From Pseudomonas citrullilanati (lineage in GTDB: Bacteria; Pseudomonadota; Gammaproteobacteria; Pseudomonadales; Pseudomonadaceae), in the NCBI RefSeq assembly GCF_030580855.1, contig NZ_JAUQOP010000022.1:1-64000 (forward strand): DNA of 64,000 bases. Direction: 5' to 3'. The position numbers and the translations under genes were made by a program. Shown here in pieces: positions 17,403 to 28,007 of the stretch. The notes beneath the pieces are model-generated. The model made no database searches. It worked only from the letters and a program-made list of their open reading frames with translations, and had not been told where the DNA came from. Positions within the stretch are counted from its first letter, which is position 1, and each line of letters opens with the position of its first letter.

Positions 17403-19994
17403 TTAGACGGCGACCGCCGATTCCAGGAAGTCCTGGGCAAAGCGCTGCAGCACGCCACCGGCTTCGTAGATCGACACTTCTTCAGCGGTGTCGAGGCGGC
17501 AAGTCACCGGCACTTCGACGCGCTCGCCGTTCTTGCGGGTAATGACCAGGGTCAGCGTCGCCCGCGGGGTGCGCTCGCCGATCACGTCATAGACTTCGCT
17601 GCCGTCGATGCCCAGGGTCTTGCGGTCGGTGCCGGGCTTGAACTCCAGCGGCAACACGCCCATGCCCACCAGGTTGGTGCGGTGGATGCGCTCGAAGCCT
17701 TCGGCGACAATCGCCTCGACACCGGCCAGTCGCACGCCCTTGGCCGCCCAGTCCCGGGACGAACCCTGGCCGTAGTCGGCGCCGGCGATGATGATCAGCG
17801 GCTGCTTGCGCTGCATGTAGGTCTCGATGGCTTCCCACATGCGCATGACCTGGCCTTCCGGCTCGACCCGAGCCAGGGAGCCCTGCTTGACCTTGCCGTT
17901 TTCCTGGACCATTTCGTTGAACAGCTTCGGGTTGGCGAACGTGGCGCGCTGGGCGGTCAGGTGGTCGCCGCGATGGGTCGCGTAGGAGTTGAAGTCCTCC
18001 TCCGGCAGGCCCATTTTCGCCAGGTATTCACCGGCGGCGCTGTCGAGCATGATCGCGTTGGACGGCGACAGGTGGTCGGTGGTGATGTTGTCCGGCAGCA
18101 CCGCCAGCGGGCGCATGCCCTTGAGCGGTCGCGCACCGGCCAGCGCGCCTTCCCAATACGGCGGGCGACGGATGTAGGTGCTTTGCGGGCGCCAGTCGTA
18201 CAACGGCGTGACTTTCGGCCCGGTGTCTTCCTGGATGGCGAACATCGGGATGTACACCTGGCGGAATTGTTCCGGCTTGACCGAGGCCTTGACCACGGCT
18301 TCGATTTCCTCGTCGCTCGGCCAGATGTCCTTGAGGCGGATTTCCCGACCGTCCACCACGCCCAGCACGTCTTTCTCGATGTCGAAGCGGATGGTCCCGG
18401 CGATGGCGTAGGCCACCACCAGCGGCGGCGACGCGAGGAACGCCTGTTTGGCGTAAGGATGGATACGCCCATCGAAGTTGCGGTTGCCCGACAGCACGGC
18501 GGTGGCGTACAGGTCGCGGTCGATGATCTCCTGCTGGATCACCGGGTCCAGGGCACCGGACATGCCGTTGCAGGTGGTGCAGGCGAACGCCACAACGCCG
18601 AAGCCCAGCTGTTCCAGCTCTTTGGTCAGGCCCGCCTCATCCAGGTACAGCGCCACGGTTTTCGAACCCGGCGCCAGGGACGACTTGACCCACGGTTTGC
18701 GGGCCAGGCCCAGGCGGTTGGCGTTGCGCGCCAGCAGGCCGGCGGCGATCACGTTGCGCGGGTTGCTGGTGTTGGTGCAACTGGTGATGGCGGCGATGAT
18801 CACCGCGCCGTCGGGCATTTGCCCGGGCACGTCGTCCCACTGGCCGGAGATGCCCTTGGCGGCCAGATCCGACACCGCGACGCGGGCATGCGGATTGCTC
18901 GGCCCGGCCATGTTGCGTACCACCGACGACAGGTCGAAGCTCAAGCCGCGCTCGTATTGCGCACCCTTGAGGTGCTCGGCCCAGAGGCCAACCTGCTTGG
19001 CGTAGGTCTCGACCAGTTGCACCTGTTGGTCTTCGCGACCGGTGAGCTTCAGGTAATCGATGGTCTGCTGGTCGATGTAGAACATGGCCGCCGTGGCGCC
19101 GTACTCCGGGGCCATGTTGGAGATGGTCGCACGGTCGCCCAGGGTCAGGGCACTGGCGCCTGCGCCGAAGAACTCCAGCCAGGCCCCGACGACTTTCTGC
19201 TTGCGCAGGAATTCGGTCAGCGCCAGCACCATGTCGGTGGCGGTGATGCCCGGTTGCAGCTTGCCGGTCAGCTCGACGCCGACGATTTCCGGCAGGCGCA
19301 TCCATGAGGCGCGGCCGAGCATGACGCTTTCCGCTTCGAGGCCGCCAACACCGATGGCGATCACGCCCAGGGCATCGACATGCGGCGTGTGGCTGTCGGT
19401 GCCCACGCAGGTGTCGGGGAACGCCACGCCGTCGCGTTGCTGGATCACCGGGGACATTTTCTCCAGGTTGATCTGGTGCATGATCCCATTGCCCGGCGGA
19501 ATCACGTCGACGTTCTTGAAGGCTTTCTTGGTCCAGTTGATGAAGTGGAAACGGTCTTCGTTGCGGCGATCCTCGATGGCGCGGTTCTTGGCGAACGCCT
19601 GGGGATCGTAGCCGCCGCTTTCCACGGCCAGGGAGTGGTCGACGATCAGTTGGGTCGGCACCACCGGGTTGACCTGCGCCGGGTCCCCACCCTGCTGGGC
19701 AATGGCATCGCGCAGGCCGGCCAGGTCCACCAAAGCGGTCTGGCCGAGGATGTCGTGGCACACCACGCGCGCCGGGAACCACGGGAAGTCCAGGTCGCGC
19801 TTGCGTTCGATCAGTTGCAGCAGCGATTCGCCCAGCGTCGCCGGGTCGCAGCGCCGCACCAGGTTTTCCGCCAGCACGCGGGAGGTGTACGGCAGGCCGT
19901 CATAGGCGCCGGGCCGAATGGCCTCGACGGCCCCACGGACATCGAAATAATCCAGCGAAGTGCCAGGCAGCGGTTTGCGAAATTCTGTGTTCAT
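17403..19994 (-). CDS. acnD: Fe/S-dependent 2-methylisocitrate dehydratase AcnD
   Basis: At 863 residues this is an aconitase-fold enzyme with the cluster cysteines in AITSCTNTSNPRNV and FACTTCNGMSG and the C-terminal swivel domain with ADYGQGSSRDWAAKG. With PrpF it replaces PrpD in dehydrating 2-methylcitrate during propionyl-CoA breakdown. The start at 19994 (MNTEFRKPLPGT) is chosen over 20012 for family length. It lies in the prp operon between prpC and prpF; no prpD is seen. Confidence 0.93.
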   Translation of the reverse strand: MNTEFRKPLPGTSLDYFDVRGAVEAIRPGAYDGLPYTSRVLAENLVRRCDPATLGESLLQLIERKRDLDFPWFPARVVCHDILGQTALVDLAGLRDAIAQQGGDPAQVNPVVPTQLIVDHSLAVESGGYDPQAFAKNRAIEDRRNEDRFHFINWTKKAFKNVDVIPPGNGIMHQINLEKMSPVIQQRDGVAFPDTCVGTDSHTPHVDALGVIAIGVGGLEAESVMLGRASWMRLPEIVGVELTGKLQPGITATDMVLALTEFLRKQKVVGAWLEFFGAGASALTLGDRATISNMAPEYGATAAMFYIDQQTIDYLKLTGREDQQVQLVETYAKQVGLWAEHLKGAQYERGLSFDLSSVVRNMAGPSNPHARVAVSDLAAKGISGQWDDVPGQMPDGAVIIAAITSCTNTSNPRNVIAAGLLARNANRLGLARKPWVKSSLAPGSKTVALYLDEAGLTKELEQLGFGVVAFACTTCNGMSGALDPVIQQEIIDRDLYATAVLSGNRNFDGRIHPYAKQAFLASPPLVVAYAIAGTIRFDIEKDVLGVVDGREIRLKDIWPSDEEIEAVVKASVKPEQFRQVYIPMFAIQEDTGPKVTPLYDWRPQSTYIRRPPYWEGALAGARPLKGMRPLAVLPDNITTDHLSPSNAIMLDSAAGEYLAKMGLPEEDFNSYATHRGDHLTAQRATFANPKLFNEMVQENGKVKQGSLARVEPEGQVMRMWEAIETYMQRKQPLIIIAGADYGQGSSRDWAAKGVRLAGVEAIVAEGFERIHRTNLVGMGVLPLEFKPGTDRKTLGIDGSEVYDVIGERTPRATLTLVITRKNGERVEVPVTCRLDTAEEVSIYEAGGVLQRFAQDFLESAVAV

Positions 19995-20057
19995 CGTCAG
20001 GACTCGGGTCACGGTGGTTTCAGAAAGGGCTGGCGTCGGACTTGAAGTGAACCCTGC

Positions 20058-20153
20058 CCCTGTGGGAGCGAGCTTGCTCGCGATGGCGGTGTGTCAATCG
20101 ACATTGATGTTGAATGTCGGTGCGCAATCGCGAGCAAGCTCGCTCCCACAGGG
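20058..20153. repeat. REPIN inside the prp operon
   Basis: CCCTGTGGGAGCGAGCTTGC starts the left arm and the reverse complement ends the right arm at 20153. The unit occupies the gap between prpC and acnD, so a strong hairpin forms in the middle of the polycistronic mRNA. Confidence 0.88.
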
Positions 20154-20194
20154 TTTCGGGATTATTCAGTACCTGAGCTCAGCGACCTCCCCGT

Positions 20195-21322
20195 TCAGCG
20201 TCGTTCGATTGGCACGAACTTGCGCTGTTCGACGCCGGTGTATTCGGCGCTCGGGCGGATGATGCGGTTGTTGGCGCGTTGTTCGAACACGTGGGCGGCC
20301 CAGCCGGTCAGGCGCGAGCAGACGAAGATCGGCGTGAACAGTTTGGTCGGGATGCCCATGAAGTGGTACGCCGAGGCATGGTAGAAATCGGCGTTGGGGA
20401 ACAGCTTCTTCTGCTCCCACATGGTCTTGTCGATGGCTTCGGAGACCGGGAACAGCACGGTGTCCCCCACTTCTTCGGCGAGCTTCTTCGACCAGCCCTT
20501 GATCACCTCGTTGCGCGGGTCGTTGTCCTTATAGATCGCGTGGCCGAAGCCCATGATCTTGTCCTTGCGCGCCAGCATGCCGAGGGTGCCCTCGATGGCT
20601 TCCTGCGGCGAGCCGAACCGTTCGATCATTTCCATCGCCGCCTCGTTGGCGCCGCCGTGGAGCGGGCCGCGCAGCGAGCCGATGGCGGCGGTGATGCAGG
20701 AGAACAGGTCCGACAGGGTCGAAGCGCAGACCCGGGCGGTGAAGGTCGAGGCGTTGAATTCGTGCTCGGCGTAGAGGATCAGCGAGACGTTCATCACCTT
20801 GACGTGCAATTCGCTCGGTTTCTTGCCATGCAGCAGGTGCAGGAAATGGCCGCCGAGGGAGGCTTCGTCGGTCACGCAGTCGATGCGCTGGCCCTGGTGG
20901 CTGAAGCGATACCAGTAGCACATGATCGCCGGGAACGCGCCCAGCAGGCGGTCGGTCTTGTCGTGCTGCTCGGAAAAGTCCTTCTCCGGCTCCAGGTTGC
21001 CCAGGAACGAGCAGCCGGTGCGCATCACATCCATGGGATGGGCGTCGGCGGGAATGCGCTCCAGCACTTCCTTCAAGGCCTGGGGCAGGTCCCGCAGCTG
21101 GCGCAGCTTGTGGGTGTAGGCGTCCAGTTGCGCCTGGGTCGGCAGCTCGCCGTAGAGCAGCAGGTACGCCACTTCTTCGAATTGCGCGTCCGCCGCCAAC
21201 TCGCGGACGTCATAGCCGCGGTAGGTCAGGCCGGCACCGGACTGGCCCACGGTGGACAATGCGGTCTGCCCGGCCACCTGGCCACGGAGCCCGGCGCCAC
21301 TGAGTACTTTTGCTTCGGCCAT
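20195..21322 (-). CDS. prpC: 2-Methylcitrate synthase PrpC
   Basis: A 375-residue citrate-synthase-fold protein. The three catalytic regions are visible: LILYAEHEFNAS, GPLHGGANEAAMEM and GFGHAIYKDNDPRNEVIK. It condenses propionyl-CoA with oxaloacetate. The ATG at 21322 (MAEAKVLSGAGL) matches the normal N-terminus; the open frame extends upstream without support. Its place between prpB and acnD confirms 2-methylcitrate rather than citrate synthase. Confidence 0.94.
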   Translation of the reverse strand: MAEAKVLSGAGLRGQVAGQTALSTVGQSGAGLTYRGYDVRELAADAQFEEVAYLLLYGELPTQAQLDAYTHKLRQLRDLPQALKEVLERIPADAHPMDVMRTGCSFLGNLEPEKDFSEQHDKTDRLLGAFPAIMCYWYRFSHQGQRIDCVTDEASLGGHFLHLLHGKKPSELHVKVMNVSLILYAEHEFNASTFTARVCASTLSDLFSCITAAIGSLRGPLHGGANEAAMEMIERFGSPQEAIEGTLGMLARKDKIMGFGHAIYKDNDPRNEVIKGWSKKLAEEVGDTVLFPVSEAIDKTMWEQKKLFPNADFYHASAYHFMGIPTKLFTPIFVCSRLTGWAAHVFEQRANNRIIRPSAEYTGVEQRKFVPIERR

Positions 21323-21377
21323 TTGCTGTCTCCAATTGTTGAATTTGTAGGGAATCGGCAAGTTTCGGGGGCGCGTC

Positions 21378-22268
21378 TTATTTCTTCGCCGCGAACAACG
21401 CATCGAGCTTCTGCTCGAAGGTGTGATAGTCGATACGATCGTAAAGCTCCATGCGGGTCTGCATGGTGTCGATGACATTCTGCTGCGTGCCGTCGCGACG
21501 AATCGCGGTGTAGACGTTCTCGGCCGCCTTGTTCATGGCGCGGAAGGCCGACAACGGGTACAGCACCAGGGACACGTCGGCGCCGGCCAGCTGTTCGGTG
21601 GCGTACAGCGGCGTCGCGCCGAACTCGGTGATGTTGGCCAGGATCGGCGCCTTCACGCGGCTGGCGAACAGCTTGTACATCTCCAGTTCGGTGATCGCCT
21701 CGGGGAAAATCATGTCGGCGCCGGCCTCGATGCAGGCGGCGGCACGATCGAGGGCCGACTCCAGGCCTTCCACGGCCAAGGCATCGGTCCGCGCCATGAT
21801 GACGAAACTGTCATCAGTACGGGCGTCCACCGCCGCCTTGATGCGGTCGACCATTTCCTGCTGCGAGACGATTTCCTTGTTCGGCCGATGACCGCAGCGC
21901 TTGGCGCCCACCTGATCCTCGATGTGCACCGCCGCCGCGCCGAACTTGATCATCGACTTGACCGTGCGCGCCACGTTGAACGCCGAGGAGCCGAAGCCGG
22001 TGTCCACGTCCACCAGCAACGGCAGGTCGCACACGTCGGTGATGCGCCGCACATCGGTCAACACGTCGTCCAGGCCGGTAATACCCAGGTCCGGCACGCC
22101 GAGGGAACCGGCCGCCACGCCGCCGCCCGACAGGTAGATCGCCTTGAAACCGGCGCGCTTGGCCAACAACGCGTGGTTGGCGTTGATCGTGCCCACCACC
22201 TGCAGCGGGTGCTCGGTGGCGACCGCATCGCGGAAACGCTGGCCTGGCGTGCTCTTGCTGGAACTCAT
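21378..22268 (-). CDS. prpB: 2-Methylisocitrate lyase PrpB
   Basis: The 296-residue protein belongs to the isocitrate lyase/PEP mutase family: DVDTGFG with metal-binding Asp, and the catalytic loop [15 protein letters not shown] with the active cysteine. It cleaves 2-methylisocitrate to pyruvate and succinate, the last step of the cycle. Its start overlaps the end of the gntR gene by 4 bp (ATGA), so regulator and enzyme are translationally coupled. Confidence 0.95.
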   Translation of the reverse strand: MSSSKSTPGQRFRDAVATEHPLQVVGTINANHALLAKRAGFKAIYLSGGGVAAGSLGVPDLGITGLDDVLTDVRRITDVCDLPLLVDVDTGFGSSAFNVARTVKSMIKFGAAAVHIEDQVGAKRCGHRPNKEIVSQQEMVDRIKAAVDARTDDSFVIMARTDALAVEGLESALDRAAACIEAGADMIFPEAITELEMYKLFASRVKAPILANITEFGATPLYATEQLAGADVSLVLYPLSAFRAMNKAAENVYTAIRRDGTQQNVIDTMQTRMELYDRIDYHTFEQKLDALFAAKK

Positions 22269-22978
22269 GACTCACCTCGTTCAGTGGCGGCGCTGTCCTG
22301 GAAATGACGCGCGATGTTGCGTTTGGAGGCGCCGATGTGCCGGCGCATCAGTAATTCGGCCAGTTCGCCGTCACGGTCGGCGATGGCATCGAGAATCCGG
22401 TGGTGCTCGGCGAATGCCTGGCGCGGACGGTTGGGCGTGGTGGAAAACTGGATGCGGTACATGCGCACCAGTTGGTACAACTCGCCGCAGAGCATTTGCG
22501 TCAGGGTACGGTTGCCGCTGCCCTGGATGATCCGGTAATGGAAGTCGAAGTCGCCTTCCTGCTGGTAATAACCGACCCCGGCCTGGAACGCCGCATCGCG
22601 CTCGTGGGTCTCCAGGACCCGGCGCAGCTCGTCGATTTCTTCCAGAGTCATGCGCTCGGCCGCCAGGCGGCAGGCCATGCCTTCCAGGGACTCGCGGATT
22701 TCGTAGAGTTCCAGCAGCTCGGCATGGCTGAGGGACACCACCCGCGCGCCGACATGAGGCACTCGCACCAGCAGGCGCTGGCCTTCCAGGCGATGGATGG
22801 CCTCGCGCAGCGGCCCCCGGCTGATGCCGTAGGTGCGCGCCAGTTCAGGCTCGGAGATCTTGCTGCCAGGGGCGATCTCGCCCTGGACGATGGCCGCCTG
22901 GATACGCCGGAAGACGTTCTCGGAGAGGGTTTCCGAGTCGTCCTGGGCCATCACCGGCGTTTCGAGCTGACCGAGCAT
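22265..22978 (-). CDS. GntR-family (FCD) regulator of the prp operon
   Basis: A 237-residue regulator with an N-terminal winged helix ([39 protein letters not shown]) and a C-terminal all-helical FCD effector domain containing the metal-binding pattern DFDFHYRI and HHRIL. As the first gene of the prp operon it likely controls propionate breakdown and itself. The start at 22978 gives a normal length; an in-frame start at 23086 lies upstream of a palindromic operator and is less likely. Confidence 0.88.
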   Translation of the reverse strand: MLGQLETPVMAQDDSETLSENVFRRIQAAIVQGEIAPGSKISEPELARTYGISRGPLREAIHRLEGQRLLVRVPHVGARVVSLSHAELLELYEIRESLEGMACRLAAERMTLEEIDELRRVLETHERDAAFQAGVGYYQQEGDFDFHYRIIQGSGNRTLTQMLCGELYQLVRMYRIQFSTTPNRPRQAFAEHHRILDAIADRDGELAELLMRRHIGASKRNIARHFQDSAATERGES

Positions 22979-22989
22979 ATTGTCGACAC
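22979..22989. promoter_or_regulatory. Probable GntR operator, gene-proximal
   Basis: ATTGTCGACAC directly abuts the gntR start codon and holds the 8-bp palindrome TGTCGACA (22981-22988), the same core as the site at 23051-23063. A dimer bound here would block translation-start-proximal transcription of the prp operon. Confidence 0.5.
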
Positions 22990-23050
22990 CTTTGAAATCA
23001 ATGCCACAAAAACTAATCAATCCAGGGCGCAACGTCAAAGAGAAATTGGA

Positions 23051-23063
23051 TATTGTCGACAAT
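23051..23063. promoter_or_regulatory. Probable GntR operator, upstream
   Basis: TATTGTCGACAAT contains the perfect 12-bp palindrome ATTGTCGACAAT. It lies about 75 bp upstream of the gntR start, in the AT-richer part of the gap between gntR and the divergent 23261 gene, where the prp promoter is expected. Confidence 0.6.
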
Positions 23064-23260
23064 CGTCTAATAATGGCCTTCGCCATAACCGGGCCCCAGG
23101 TTCAATCGTAGCCTCCGGCCAGCGGTGGCGTCAGAAAACCACCGTGCTAGAATGCCGCCGCTGTTTGCCGCTCTCCTGTTTACAGGGAAGGCGCCTGAAG
23201 GAGCTTGCGCAGTAATGCCAGGGCCTGAACCGATAAACGGAACGCTGCGCACCAGGATCT

Positions 23261-23797
23261 ATGACACTCAAGCCCTTATCTGCCGCTCTCTATCTCATGT
23301 GCCTGCCGGGGCTTGCCGCGGCGGGTGAAAAAACCGTCTACGGCCTCAACGAATACGCGGCCTTGCAGGGCATCGACCTGGAAGTGGCGGCCAAGCTCGA
23401 CACCGGGGCCAAGACGGCGTCCCTCAGTGCCCGCGACATCAAGCGCTTCAAGCGCAATGGCGAGTCCTGGGTGCGTTTCTACCTGGCCATCGACGCGGCC
23501 CACTCGCACCCCATCGAACGTCCGCTGGCCCGGGTCAGCAAGATCAAGCGCCGCGCCGGTGACTACGATCCGGAAGAAGGCAAGAAGTACACGGCTCGGC
23601 CGGTCATCGAACTGGACATCTGCATGGGCTCGGCCCTGCGCAGCATCGAAGTGAACCTGACCGACCGCAGCGCTTTCCAATACCCATTGCTGATCGGCTC
23701 CGAAGCGCTCAAGCGCTTCGACGCGCTGGTCGACCCCAGTCTCAAATACGCTGCCGGCAAACCCGCCTGCGCCAATGCCGCTCAAACCGCAGAGTAA
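23261..23797 (+). CDS. Retropepsin-like protease (RimK-associated ATP-dependent zinc protease family)
   Basis: The 178-residue protein has a signal peptide (LSAALYLMCLPGLAAAG) and then a single beta-domain with AAKLDTGAKTASLSA, where Asp47-Thr-Gly-Ala is the retropepsin-type catalytic motif. The family is still often called zinc protease, though the DTGA motif argues for an aspartic mechanism. It is the first of three tightly spaced genes with a transglutaminase-like membrane protein and an ATP-grasp ligase. I recall related pseudomonad genes being tied to osmotic tolerance (rlo naming), which I could not check. Confidence 0.8.
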   Translation: MTLKPLSAALYLMCLPGLAAAGEKTVYGLNEYAALQGIDLEVAAKLDTGAKTASLSARDIKRFKRNGESWVRFYLAIDAAHSHPIERPLARVSKIKRRAGDYDPEEGKKYTARPVIELDICMGSALRSIEVNLTDRSAFQYPLLIGSEALKRFDALVDPSLKYAAGKPACANAAQTAE

Positions 23798-23802
23798 TTC
23801 CA

Positions 23803-25335
23803 ATGCGCTCCCTGACCCTCCATTTGAAAATGCTGATCGCCATCCTGGTGGTGCTGGGCTTGTCGGTGACGGCCTATCAGATTTTCGTGCTCGGCATCCC
23901 GGTGACCGAAGACGCCACCGACGACCTGTGGAACATCGACGCCAAGGTCGAGTTCGTGCCCAATGCCAAGGATCCGGTCAAGGTCCAGATGTTCGTGCCG
24001 CCCCTGAGCCGCGACTACGTGAGCCTCAACGAGAGCTTCATCTCCAACAACTACGGCGTGGCGGTGAACCGGGTCGACGGCAACCGCAAGGTGACGTGGT
24101 CGGCGCGCCGGGCCAAGGGTAACCAGACACTTTATTATCGCCTGGTGCTGACCAAGCGCTACAGCGCCGAAAAAACCAAGGTCAAGGGGCCGACCTTCCG
24201 TGACAGCATCGCCGTCGAAGGCCCGGAGAAACTCGCCGCCGAAGCGCTGCTCGCGCCGATCCGCCAGCACTCGGCCGACGTCGAGACCTTCATCAGCGAA
24301 GCCATCAAGCGGGTCAACAACCTCAACGACGACAACGTCAAGCTGCTGCTGGCGGGTGATCCCTCGTCGAGCAACAAGGCACGCATCGTCGAGCTGGTGC
24401 TGTCCATTGCCCACGTCCCGGTGGAAAAAGTCCACACCATCCGCCTGGTGGCCGACCAGCCGCAGACACCTGAACTGTGGCTGCGCAGCTTCAACGGCAC
24501 CGACTGGCTGTATTTCAGTCCCGACACCGGCGAACAGGGCCTGCCCACCGACCGGTTGTTGTGGTGGACCGGCGATGAAAACCTGATCACCGTCGATGGC
24601 GGCAAGAAAGCCACCGTGACTTTCAGCATGAACAACAGCGAAATGAACGCGATTCGCCTGGCCAAGCTGACGGACGAAAACACCGACGCCAACTTCCTCG
24701 AATACTCGCTCTATGGCCTGCCCCTGCAAACCCAGCAGACGTTCATGATCATGGTGATGATCCCGATCGGCGTGCTGGTGATCCTGGTGCTGCGCAACCT
24801 GATCGGCCTGCAGACCCTGGGCACGTTCACCCCGGTGCTGATCGCCCTGGCCTTCCGGGAAACCCAGCTGGGCTTCGGCATCATCCTGTTCACGGTGATC
24901 ACCGCGCTGGGGCTGTCGCTGCGCTCGTACCTGGAGCACCTCAAGCTGCAAATGCTACCAAGGCTCTCGGTGGTGTTGACCTTCGTGGTGGTGCTGATCG
25001 CCGCCATCAGCCTGTTCAGCCATAAGCTGGGCCTGGAGCGCGGCCTGTCGGTGGCGCTGTTCCCGATGGTGATCCTGACCATGACCATTGAACGCCTGTC
25101 CATTACCTGGGAAGAACGCGGCGCCGGCCACGCGATGAAGGTCGCCATCGGCACCTTGTTCGCCGCCTCCCTGGCGCACCTGATCATGAGCGTGCCGGAA
25201 CTGGTGTATTTCGTGTTCACCTTCCCGGCGATCCTGCTGATCCTGGTGGGCTTCATGCTGGCCATGGGACGTTATCGCGGCTACCGCCTGACCGAGCTGG
25301 TACGGTTCAAGGCCTTCCTCAAGGCTGACTCGTAA
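23803..25335 (+). CDS. Inactive-transglutaminase / 7TM membrane protein (UUP1/RloB type)
   Basis: A 510-residue protein with an N-terminal membrane segment, a periplasmic domain of about 270 residues related to transglutaminase-like folds (VEKVHTIRLVADQ region), and a C-terminal block of about seven helices from residue 305 on. This is the family of inactive transglutaminases fused to seven membrane helices. It starts 5 bp after the retropepsin gene and overlaps the ATP-grasp gene by one base, so the three products probably act together at the envelope. Confidence 0.8.
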   Translation: MRSLTLHLKMLIAILVVLGLSVTAYQIFVLGIPVTEDATDDLWNIDAKVEFVPNAKDPVKVQMFVPPLSRDYVSLNESFISNNYGVAVNRVDGNRKVTWSARRAKGNQTLYYRLVLTKRYSAEKTKVKGPTFRDSIAVEGPEKLAAEALLAPIRQHSADVETFISEAIKRVNNLNDDNVKLLLAGDPSSSNKARIVELVLSIAHVPVEKVHTIRLVADQPQTPELWLRSFNGTDWLYFSPDTGEQGLPTDRLLWWTGDENLITVDGGKKATVTFSMNNSEMNAIRLAKLTDENTDANFLEYSLYGLPLQTQQTFMIMVMIPIGVLVILVLRNLIGLQTLGTFTPVLIALAFRETQLGFGIILFTVITALGLSLRSYLEHLKLQMLPRLSVVLTFVVVLIAAISLFSHKLGLERGLSVALFPMVILTMTIERLSITWEERGAGHAMKVAIGTLFAASLAHLIMSVPELVYFVFTFPAILLILVGFMLAMGRYRGYRLTELVRFKAFLKADS

Positions 25336-26321
25336 TGTTCGGCTTCTGGAAGACCTGGAAGGCCCTGGAAGCGCGGGGCATCATGGGCATCAACCGGCGC
25401 AACGCCGACTACGTGCTCAAGTACAACAAGCGCAGCCTGTACCCCATCGTCGATGACAAGATCATCACCAAGGAACGGGCGATCGAAGCCGGCATCCATG
25501 TGCCGCAGTTGTACGGGATCATTTCCACCGAGAAGGAAATCGACAAGCTCGACGGCATCATCGGCGGGCGCACCGACTTCGTGATCAAGCCGGCCCAGGG
25601 CGCCGGCGGCGACGGCATCATCGTCATCGCCGACCGCTTCGAAGGCCGCTATCGCACGGTGTCCGGCAAGATCATCAGCCATGAGGAAATCGAGCACCAC
25701 ATCTCCAGCATCCTCACCGGCCTCTATTCCCTGGGCGGGCACCGGGACCGGGCGCTGATCGAATACCGGGTGGTGCCGGACCAGATCTTCAAGAGCATCA
25801 GCTACGAAGGCGTGCCGGACATCCGCATCATCGTGTTGATGGGTTATCCGGTGATGGCCATGCTGCGCCTGCCGACCCGCCAGTCCGGCGGCAAGGCCAA
25901 CCTGCACCAGGGCGCCATCGGCGTGGGCGTCGACCTTGCGACGGGCCTGACCCTGCGCGGCACCTGGCTGAACAACATCATCACCAAGCACCCCGACACC
26001 ACCAACGCGGTGGACGGCGTGCAACTGCCTTACTGGGACGGTTTCATGAAGCTGGCCGCCGGCTGCCATGAACTGTGCGGGCTGGGCTACATCGGCGTCG
26101 ACATGGTGCTGGACCAGGAAAAAGGCCCGTTGATCCTGGAACTGAATGCCCGGCCGGGGCTGAACATCCAGATTGCCAACGACTGCGGCCTGACCCTGCG
26201 CACCCACGCCGTGGAAGCGCACCTGGAAGACCTCAAGGCCCGTGGCGTCGTTGAAAGCGTGGAAGAACGGGTGGCGTTTGCCCAGGAATTGTTCGGGCAT
26301 ATTCCGCCGGTCGAGGGCTGA
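25335..26321 (+). CDS. Alpha-L-glutamate ligase-like ATP-grasp protein
   Basis: The 328-residue cytoplasmic protein has ATP-grasp signatures: FVIKPAQGAGGDGIIVI for the nucleotide lysine and glycine loop, and LILELNARPGLNIQIAN for the Mg-binding Glu/Asn pair. RimK-like ligases attach glutamate or other amino acids to carboxylates. In this three-gene module its acceptor is unknown; the neighbouring protease and membrane protein suggest making, moving and trimming of a peptide-like modification. Confidence 0.83.
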   Translation: MFGFWKTWKALEARGIMGINRRNADYVLKYNKRSLYPIVDDKIITKERAIEAGIHVPQLYGIISTEKEIDKLDGIIGGRTDFVIKPAQGAGGDGIIVIADRFEGRYRTVSGKIISHEEIEHHISSILTGLYSLGGHRDRALIEYRVVPDQIFKSISYEGVPDIRIIVLMGYPVMAMLRLPTRQSGGKANLHQGAIGVGVDLATGLTLRGTWLNNIITKHPDTTNAVDGVQLPYWDGFMKLAAGCHELCGLGYIGVDMVLDQEKGPLILELNARPGLNIQIANDCGLTLRTHAVEAHLEDLKARGVVESVEERVAFAQELFGHIPPVEG

Positions 26322-26348
26322 ACAACCCCTTATGTGGACTGGCTGCCT

Positions 26349-26485
26349 CTTGTGGCGAGGGGATTTATCCCCGCTGGGTTGCGAAGCAACCCCTTCGCCG
26401 TTGAACACGGTCAATCTGATAGACCGAGGTGCTTGGCTTTGGGGTTGCTGTGCAACCCAGCGGGGATAAATCCCCTCGCCACAAG
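26349..26485. repeat. Long REPIN of the second REP type
   Basis: CTTGTGGCGAGGGGATTTAT begins the left arm and its complement ends the right arm at 26485; each arm is about 34 bp and ends in GCTGGGTTGC. This is a different REP class from the TGTGGGAGCGAG type and recurs at 60215-60393. Confidence 0.88.
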
Positions 26486-26605
26486 GTGTTCACATTCCAA
26501 GATTTTCGACGGCCCATACTTACTCATTCCGACATCCCCCTAGGTGCAAATCCTACAGAGGGATTACAATCGCTCCCCCGCCTCGATGGCTGATCCGCCC
26601 CGCCC

Positions 26606-27949
<1,344 letters not shown>

Positions 27950-27952
27950 AAG

Positions 27953-27979
27953 CATCGCGGGCAAGCCTTGCTCCCACAG
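27953..27979. repeat. Single REP arm
   Basis: CATCGCGGGCAAGCCTTGCT followed by CCCACAG is one arm of the fluorescens-group REP, just after pabB. No partner arm is found nearby, so it is a solo element. Confidence 0.7.
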
Positions 27980-28007
27980 ATCCAGTGCCTGTCCAGGTCT
28001 AACTGGT

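Noticed and set aside
17280..19307. Long antisense frame opposite acnD
   Set aside because: Shadow of a well-identified aconitase-family gene.
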